Assembly: GCA_030068145.1 (NCBI GenBank)
Contig: JAPJBO010000334.1
Coordinates: forward strand, 1-64,000
Length of the DNA: 64,000 nucleotides
Reading direction: 5' to 3'
Source: Diplonema papillatum
Lineage: Eukaryota; Euglenozoa; Diplonemea; Diplonemida; Diplonemidae
The position numbers were made by a program, and so were the translations under genes. This document shows positions 58,265 through 64,000 of this stretch, one piece after another (the stretch's first letter is position 1; the number at the start of each line of letters is the position of its first letter). Below the pieces are notes generated by a model. That model ran no database searches. It was given only the letters and a program-made list of their open reading frames with translations, and had not been told where the DNA came from.

Positions 58265-59576
58265 CGTGTGTAGAGCCCTTTTCTTTCCTTTTTGCGGTCG
58301 GGTTCCCCAGCAAGAGAAACACCAGAACCGAACACCTGATGCGGAAATCAAAAATACTGCAGGATAGATGCAAGGCTTCATAGGAGGCTGTTAATCGTCG
58401 GAATCGCGAGAGTAGGATAAAGTAGAGAAAACTGGAGGCTTCGTTGACATCATGTGTAGTGTACAGTATACTACGAGGTTGTGAGTCCGGGGTTGGCTCT
58501 TCGGGGCAGGGCCTGTCGACACTGGTCCTCTGAGCAGCACCGGCTTGTCGATGCCCGAGCCTCTGATAGACAGCTCGATTCTAAAGACGAAACCACGCAA
58601 CTATTGGTGCCCTTCGTCGGGCGACTGGCGCTCCTGAAGACCTGACGAGCTTTTCGGGACACAATTGCTCCATACATATTCTGGGGAGTTGCGGGCTGGC
58701 TGGCTGGTTTGGCTAACTGGCTCTGTATAGACACCTCGAGCACCCTGAGACACAGCTTCTCAAGAAAGCTTTTTGCCTACAAAGGACATACTCGAAAGGC
58801 CTCCTGACTCTTTTGAAGGCGGATAGGGGAGGCAGATCACCTGACCCGGTGATTGTATCCGGGCTATGACCTTTTCTGCGCGGTGTTGCATCAACCCCAC
58901 ACAAACCACAGAACGGCATGTGAAGTTCGGAAGAAACGACTGTGTCTGAAACTGTGTATAAAACGACCGTGTGTTCCTTCGCTGCTTCCTGTAAAGGAAT
59001 AAGCCACGACACAAAAGGCCGTCTGCTTGAACATTGTTATGGGCTGTGGCAAGCCCAGGCAACCTTTTTGCGCAGAGCAACTACGATAGCCCGCTGAAGT
59101 GAAGTTCGTGGGTAGCAACTAGCCTCTTGACTTCCAAAGCCGGCTCGACCAAGACCGAAGAATATCTGTTTGAACGTGCTGTAGCCCACACAAAAACACC
59201 GGAAAATCTGGGGTCAGTACCGGGCGTAAGGGTTCACCATGTATCATTTGACCGACCTCGCCAGCTCACCCAGTTCCGATCCTCGGCAGCCTCTCATCCG
59301 GAACTTCCACCACGAGAAACCGGCGATGGTCGCAAGATCTGCCTTCAAAAACTGCGTGTGGCTGCATGTCAGCAAAGCATCAGGACACGGAATCTGGCCA
59401 AGGTATTGAAGCCTTCTCTTCGCTACGTCCATTGGCGTCCAGATAGATTCGCATGCACAGGTGTCTAGTATTTCGCACGAACCAGGCCGAACGAGTATTG
59501 CCGGAGCTGCCGCAACCTTTTCAGCTGGGTGGGCAAGAGTTGAATCTGCACGCGTTGCTTCTTGTCGTCAGTGCTG
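58265..59576. other. Intergenic spacer, no gene seen
   Basis: 1.3 kb without supported coding sequence between the mitochondrial protein start and the EF-hand gene end. Confidence 0.45.
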
Positions 59577-60452
59577 TCAGTGCTTTGCGAGCCACATCAT
59601 CAGGACGCAGAATTCGTCGAAGGTAATCGCCGTTTCCCCCTGCGGTGTGGTCACGCCCATGGCGTCCGTCTTCCCGAGTATCTTGTAGAAGCCAGCCAGT
59701 GTCGGAGTCGGGGCGGCTCGTATCTCAGCCTGCGTGCGGAAGAAGGCGAGGACCTCCTCCGTGCTGACGGTGCCGCTAAAATTGGTGTCGATCGCGCAGA
59801 ACAGCTTTTTGAGGTAAGCCTCGCTCAGCAGGTCTTCGTCGGCCCCCGCCACGGGAGCCGCAGCACGTGCGCGTTCCATCGCGCGGTCGATGTTGGAGAG
59901 GATGCCGAGGGAGGCGAGTTTTTGCGTCATTTTCAGTGGTTGCGGTGTGCTGGAGGGTTGCGGAGCTTCGGCGGGAGGGAGCGTTTGACGGCAGGACTCC
60001 GGCGCTCGCTGCGTTGGGGGCGGCGGGGGGTCGGAGAGGGCTGCTTCGATGTCGGCTCGGGAGGCGTTGCGGGAGAACTCGTGGTCGTGGGATTGGACCA
60101 GCTGTTCGAGGGTTTGGGCGTCGCCCAGTTCGGCGACGCGGTGGCGCTTGTCGAGCAGGGCGCGCTCGCACTTGAGGTGCTGCTCCTCTCTGCGGGCCCG
60201 GCGGCGCTCGACCTCCAGCTCGGATTCGATGAACGCGACGATTTCGCGGTGCCGCGCGTGCTCGCTCAGCAGCCGCTTCTCGAGCCCGTCGACGATGGCG
60301 GCGTTCTCGCGATCCGCCTCCACGGCCGCCGCCGCCGTGTCGCTCGTCTCCCGCACCCGCCTCTCGGCCTTCATCCCGAGCGTCCTCTTCAGCAGCCGCA
60401 GCTCTTCCCCCTGAACCGCCGAGAGCTCCTGGGCGGTCATCACACCCGACAT
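59577..60452 (-). CDS. Coiled-coil EF-hand calcium-binding protein
   Basis: 291 residues from ATG. Residues 1-125 are a charged coiled coil (EELRLLKRTLGMKAERRVRE; ESELEVERRRARREEQHLK). A Pro-rich linker follows (DPPPPPTQ; about 140-172). A C-terminal EF-hand pair closes the protein: the first loop, D222-TNFSGTVSTE-E233, has acid/polar ligands at 1, 3, 5, 7, 9 and a Glu at 12, so it should bind calcium. The second (about 264-283, ending AITFDEFCVLM) lacks a proper loop and is probably only structural. There is no membrane segment or myristoylation site. It likely acts as a calcium-responsive cytoskeletal or adaptor protein; the partner is unknown. Confidence 0.78.
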   Translation of the reverse strand: MSGVMTAQELSAVQGEELRLLKRTLGMKAERRVRETSDTAAAAVEADRENAAIVDGLEKRLLSEHARHREIVAFIESELEVERRRARREEQHLKCERALLDKRHRVAELGDAQTLEQLVQSHDHEFSRNASRADIEAALSDPPPPPTQRAPESCRQTLPPAEAPQPSSTPQPLKMTQKLASLGILSNIDRAMERARAAAPVAGADEDLLSEAYLKKLFCAIDTNFSGTVSTEEVLAFFRTQAEIRAAPTPTLAGFYKILGKTDAMGVTTPQGETAITFDEFCVLMMWLAKH

Positions 60453-61508
60453 CTTTCAGCGGTCTCCGACGATCAGACACTCTGCGCCGTCCTGTCCTGG
60501 GTTTCCGCGCTCACGGAGATTCCTGAAACCTTTAGTCTCTCCCCCTCGTTCCTTTTGTCTCTCGTGGTAACAAGTGCTTTAGTGCTTTTGACTGAGTTTG
60601 CATCCTCGGCCCCTGGCAAAAGCAGGTCTTTGAAAGTTTGGGTGTTGCCAACTTGGGGCGGCCAAAACCCAGGTGTGAGGTCAAGAAGAAATTGTCCGCC
60701 ACTTTCCCAAAGGGGGGGTGTATTCATCATCATCAGGAAGCTTTTGACAAAGTCCTGCGTTCCCAACTATTCCTCTCTTTGAGCCTAGACGCTCAGACGT
60801 AACAGCGTACCAACTGGGCATTGTCATCGTGTAGAACTGAAGAAGCCCGAGAAGTAAAGCATAACGGAGGTAGCTGCCAAGATGAATGGGTTGTGCAGAA
60901 AAGACGACGGATAGGTGGGAAAGAGAAAGGAACAGCAAGACGGACGAGTAATATTATACTCAGTCTTCGCGTTACGCTGTGTCTTCGGGAAGCAGTACTT
61001 GAATCGCAATATAGTGGATGTCCCGCCCGCGCCACGGTATTCTGTCCCACGACCAGCATGTGTTTTAGTGGGAATTTAATGCCACCTAATTTCGTGCAAA
61101 GCGCCGGCAGAGAACAATCCGCCGAACAGGACACAAATTTTCTTGTCTGTGGGTGTCGGGCTCGCTTTCCGGGACTGGCGACACTGTCCGGGTCAATGTG
61201 GGAAAGCATGCTTTCCCACATTGACCCGGACAATCCAATAGACACGTGAGCTGAATGGCGTGGTCGCAAGTTTGCTGTCAGCTGAACAGCCACGGTTGCG
61301 TCTGCCGCCTCCGTCACTTAGTCAGTCCCGCAAAGGCCGCCCCTGCTAGCAGCGGCTGCGTCGGCTCTGTCCACAGCTTTAGCAGTTAAGGACCGTAATG
61401 TACGTTAAATGCGCGGGACGAGTCGGAGGAGCTGGAATTTAAAGGTCATTCCTTGTGGTTGGTGGTTGGTTGGTTGGTGGTTGGCCGTTTTTGATCAATT
61501 AAAGAGAG
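60453..61508. other. Intergenic spacer with a perfect 48-bp palindrome
   Basis: No supported gene. The palindrome at 61185-61232 and a GGTT/GGTGGTT-rich stretch near 61457-61487 are the only structures seen. Confidence 0.5.
61185..61232. repeat. Perfect 48-bp palindrome
   Basis: The left half (61185-61208) is the exact reverse complement of 61209-61232; the centre is gcatgc and there is no spacer. It could form a 24-bp cruciform or a foldback RNA. Confidence 0.95.
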
Positions 61509-62573
61509 TTAGAATAGAGTATCTATTTGGTATCGGACGTCTGTCATCGACTCAATCGGCAGCATTCGTGCCTCCATGAGCACAGCGGATGTCAGCGTCG
61601 TCTTTTTGCACCCAGCGACCGCAACTAGCGCCGTGCGGTGTAGGCGCTCGAGCCGATCCTTCTCTTCTTGGGCTATGTACGGACCATAGATGGCGATGCC
61701 GTACAGGAGAACCGGCCAGGCGTACGTCATGTAAAGCGCCCGGAGGACTTCGGTCTTGTGTCCCCACTTCATCCCCGATACGAGCTTCACCAGGTTCACT
61801 CTTCCCGGCGCTCTGCAGGATGCGGTCGACGTGGGCTTTGAAGGTTAGCCTGTCGTCGATCGTGAGTCCGAGGAGGGTGACTTATTCCTTCCATTGGAGG
61901 TCAGTCACTACCGTGAACGCGATTTCCGTCGCTTCGGTCGAGGTTACTAACTTCAGTATTTCTCTCCTCCGCTTTCGAGCGGTCAGCTCAAGTCCACACA
62001 CCAGTATGATTCTTTTCCGGTGGTGCGGGCTACACGGGTCCACGTATTGGAATGTGTCGCCGAAATCCTTCACTTCGTCCAGAATTCTGCCGTCGGAACC
62101 GTGATCTCCAGGCGGGTTGTCGTGAAAGTGACTGGGGAGCGAGTTTTCGGCGCATGTGCACGAGCCCTTTTTCGACTTCTCGGAACAAAACCGCTTTCGT
62201 CTTGCCGTGGGCCAGGTCCATTTTGGCTTCGGTGCCACGTCACGATGTTGTCAACGACTTTCTCGGCTGTCTTTCTCAGTTCTGTCAGCGTTTTGGCACT
62301 GACGACGACGCCCACGTCGTCGGCGAATAGGGACGGGGTCACTGTAGATAGTCTCGCAGGTGCGGCGGTTGCTGACATCGAGGAAAGTTTCTCCGATAGG
62401 TCGTCGATGTACAGCAGGAAGAAGATTGGACTGAGAACTGTACCCTGTAGGACACCGCTCGCTAGTGTCACTTTTTTCCCGTAGGACCCACCTACTCGAA
62501 ACTTCGCCACCCTGTCCCGCAGGAAGGCCTCGACCCAGTTCACGAGTTTCGCCGGTATCCCGCGGTCCCTCAT
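61509..62573 (-). pseudogene. Frameshifted LINE reverse transcriptase relic
   Basis: Minus-strand RT homology in at least three frames. 62573-62070: IPAKLVNWVEAFLRDR, GVLQGTVLSPIFFLLYIDDL and the active-site motif LFADDVGVVV. A middle part continues in another frame (62238-61882, RKRRREILKLVTSTE). 61799-61509 holds the C-terminus: LRALYMTYAWPVLLYGIAIY, KDRLERLHRTALVAVAGC, ending MLPIESMTDVRYQIDTLF. Frame changes show it is dead. The 5' end is cut at about 62575, next to an inverted repeat. The last 26 coding bases are identical to the outer part of the split repeat A at 8845-8870 and 11286-11311. Confidence 0.85.
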
Positions 62574-62600
62574 TACCTTAAGGTGTAATGCCCTTATATC

Positions 62601-62671
62601 CCGGTCAAAACAAATTTGTGCCCTTATATCCCGGTTCGGGATATAAGGGCACCAAATTTGTTTTGAACCGG
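62601..62671. repeat. Nested inverted repeat at LINE junction
   Basis: gcccttatatcccg (62620-62633) and its exact complement (62637-62650) surround a 3-base spacer. Outer arms ccggtcaaaacaaatttg and its near-complement extend it to 62671. A further direct copy of cccttatatcccgg lies at 62591-62604. Confidence 0.9.
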
Positions 62672-62686
62672 GTTTTTAGGGCAGGT

Positions 62687-62960
62687 TCAAAATTTGGGTC
62701 TGAAATTTTGGGTCCAAAATTTGGGTCCAAAATTTGGGTCCAAAATTTGTGTCCAGAATCTGGGTCCAGAATTTGGGTCCAAAATTTGGGTCCAGAATTT
62801 GGGTCCAAAATTTGCGTCCAGAATCTGGGTCCAGAATTTGGGTCCAAAATTTGGGTCCAGAATTTGGGTCCAAATATTGGGTCCAAATATTGGGTCCAAA
62901 TATTGGGTCCAAATTTTGGACCCAAAATTTGGGTGTCAAAATGTGGGTCCCAAATTCTGG
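62687..62960. repeat. 15-bp tandem repeat (tttgggtccaaaa type)
   Basis: About 18 units of a 15-bp repeat (aatttgggtccaaa/gaat), which leaves frames open on both strands (Gly-Pro-Lys-Phe-Trp type). The units near 62868-62915 are degenerate. It is followed at 62978-63045 by a ccgaaccc-rich stretch. Confidence 0.92.
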
Positions 62961-63060
62961 AAGGGTTCGGTTTTGGGGTCAGTTTTGAAACCGAACCCGA
63001 AACCGAACCCAAAACCGAACCTTCCAAACTCGGAACCGAACCCAGGACGGTAGGCTAACA

Positions 63061-64000
63061 ACAAGGTGGCAGCTCTCCTCAGTACATCACGCAAGAATGG
63101 CTTATTCCTTCCTGAAGTGTCTTTGTGCCCACAGGGCACAGAAGGCACGCGGTGGCTATCGGGAAACTGCGTCGCGCACTCAGACAGAATTGACAGCATG
63201 TACTTGGAACCCTTTCTCACGGTCAGTAATCTGGACAACCATTACGCTGGACGAATATCAGGAATCGACGAATATCTTCGGGCTGTTTCAAAATTCTTCT
63301 CGAAGATACAGGGTCAAAAGGGCCTTCCCCCCCCCCAAAAAAGACTCCAGATACGCAAACTCTTTCGAACGCTGCACACGGGTATCCTTCAAGTGACCTC
63401 TAACTATCTGTTGCATACGCGTATCCGGATCTGAAAGCTGAAGACTTTGTAACACTTTACCGCGACCGAAGTCGCGAACCGGGTTCAGCTTGCACTGCAA
63501 AAGCAGCATAATTGTGTCTTGCGCACGAGCGCGGAAATCCGCCACCCACCATTCGGTTAGATATTGCAAGAACACAATTGCGAAGCTTACTACAAACGGA
63601 TAGTGTTACAAAGGCGAACGAATCATGCGAGAACCTATGGAGGGGCCCCTCGACAGCTTTCAGAACACGGCATAGTAAGTCAAGAGACGGATAAGCGTGC
63701 GCACATTCTACTCCCGTTTGATCTGCATTTTCCACCTTTCCCCCTTTCTTTGATCTGCTGGGTGTATTTGCGGGACTACTGCAAACGTATCGAATGAAAG
63801 CTAGAAAGTACAAACTAAGACCAGTTCCAGTTTGCTCTGGGGGCAGGTTTGCTGTCACCTGGGGGGTTTTCTAAAGCCAGGTACCCCGGCTTAAGTTCGG
63901 CTGCATCAGTGTTGGCTTTCGACATACTTCTGTGTGGGTTCGGTGGACCGCCCAAGACTGTCCAAAAACCCGACCAAATTTTGACCCAATTTTTGAACTG
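63061..64000. other. Terminal spacer, no gene seen
   Basis: Just under 1 kb to the window end with no supported coding region or RNA gene. A short C run occurs near 63330. Confidence 0.4.

Noticed and set aside
59562..60782. 406-codon plus-strand frame over the EF-hand gene
   Set aside because: Antisense shadow; the minus strand has a canonical EF-hand loop and a coiled coil.
62588..63058. Open frames on both strands reading GPKFGSKIWVQNLG-like repeats
   Set aside because: Fifteen-bp tandem repeat; open in both strands because of unit length.

Overview
This is a window of nuclear DNA from a eukaryote, almost certainly a protist. The genes have GT-AG introns that can be placed by reading-frame phase (57 bp to about 1.8 kb). 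The recognisable proteins are eukaryotic: a MAP65/PRC1/Ase1 microtubule bundler, a kinesin-like motor domain, an EME1-like nuclease partner, a caspase-fold protein, an EF-hand protein and an FN3 protein. Non-LTR and DIRS-like retroelements, microsatellites and satellites fill much of the rest. I found no rRNA, tRNA or CRISPR. The species cannot be named from the sequence. One-sided gene orientation and a DIRS-like element without a visible recombinase would fit several lineages (for example dinoflagellates, chromerids or euglenozoans).

Layout. 1-7.5 kb is repeat DNA: a CTG-rich minisatellite field, then about 4 kb of a 44-bp satellite with higher-order structure. 8.5-11.4 kb is a (CT)n tract containing a 2.6-kb retroelement with split direct repeats and one intact RT-RNase H ORF. 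From 13.2 to 60.5 kb there are eleven host genes, every one on the minus strand, separated by 0.3-4 kb of repeat-rich spacer. In descending coordinate order they are: an EF-hand coiled-coil protein; a predicted mitochondrial protein; the EME1-like protein; a degenerate kinesin with coiled-coil exons; the FN3 protein; a metacaspase-like pseudopeptidase with a polyglutamine tract; an alpha/beta hydrolase; MAP65/PRC1; a charged disordered protein; an ER-targeted endonuclease/exonuclease/phosphatase (EEP) protein; and a 661-residue protein with two zinc-binding-like repeats. A 5'-truncated LINE ORF lies at 52.0-54.7 kb and a frameshifted LINE relic at 61.5-62.6 kb, both also on the minus strand.

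Splicing models. For the 661-residue, EEP, metacaspase-like, MAP65 and FN3 genes I joined exons using GT/AG sites that keep phase and restore family alignment. For the kinesin only the first donor is firm. The most interesting items are two proteins that keep a motor or peptidase fold but have lost the catalytic residues (a kinesin and a metacaspase), the split-repeat retroelement inside a CT microsatellite, an EEP protein with a signal peptide and a C-terminal SDEL, and the complete strand bias of the genes.
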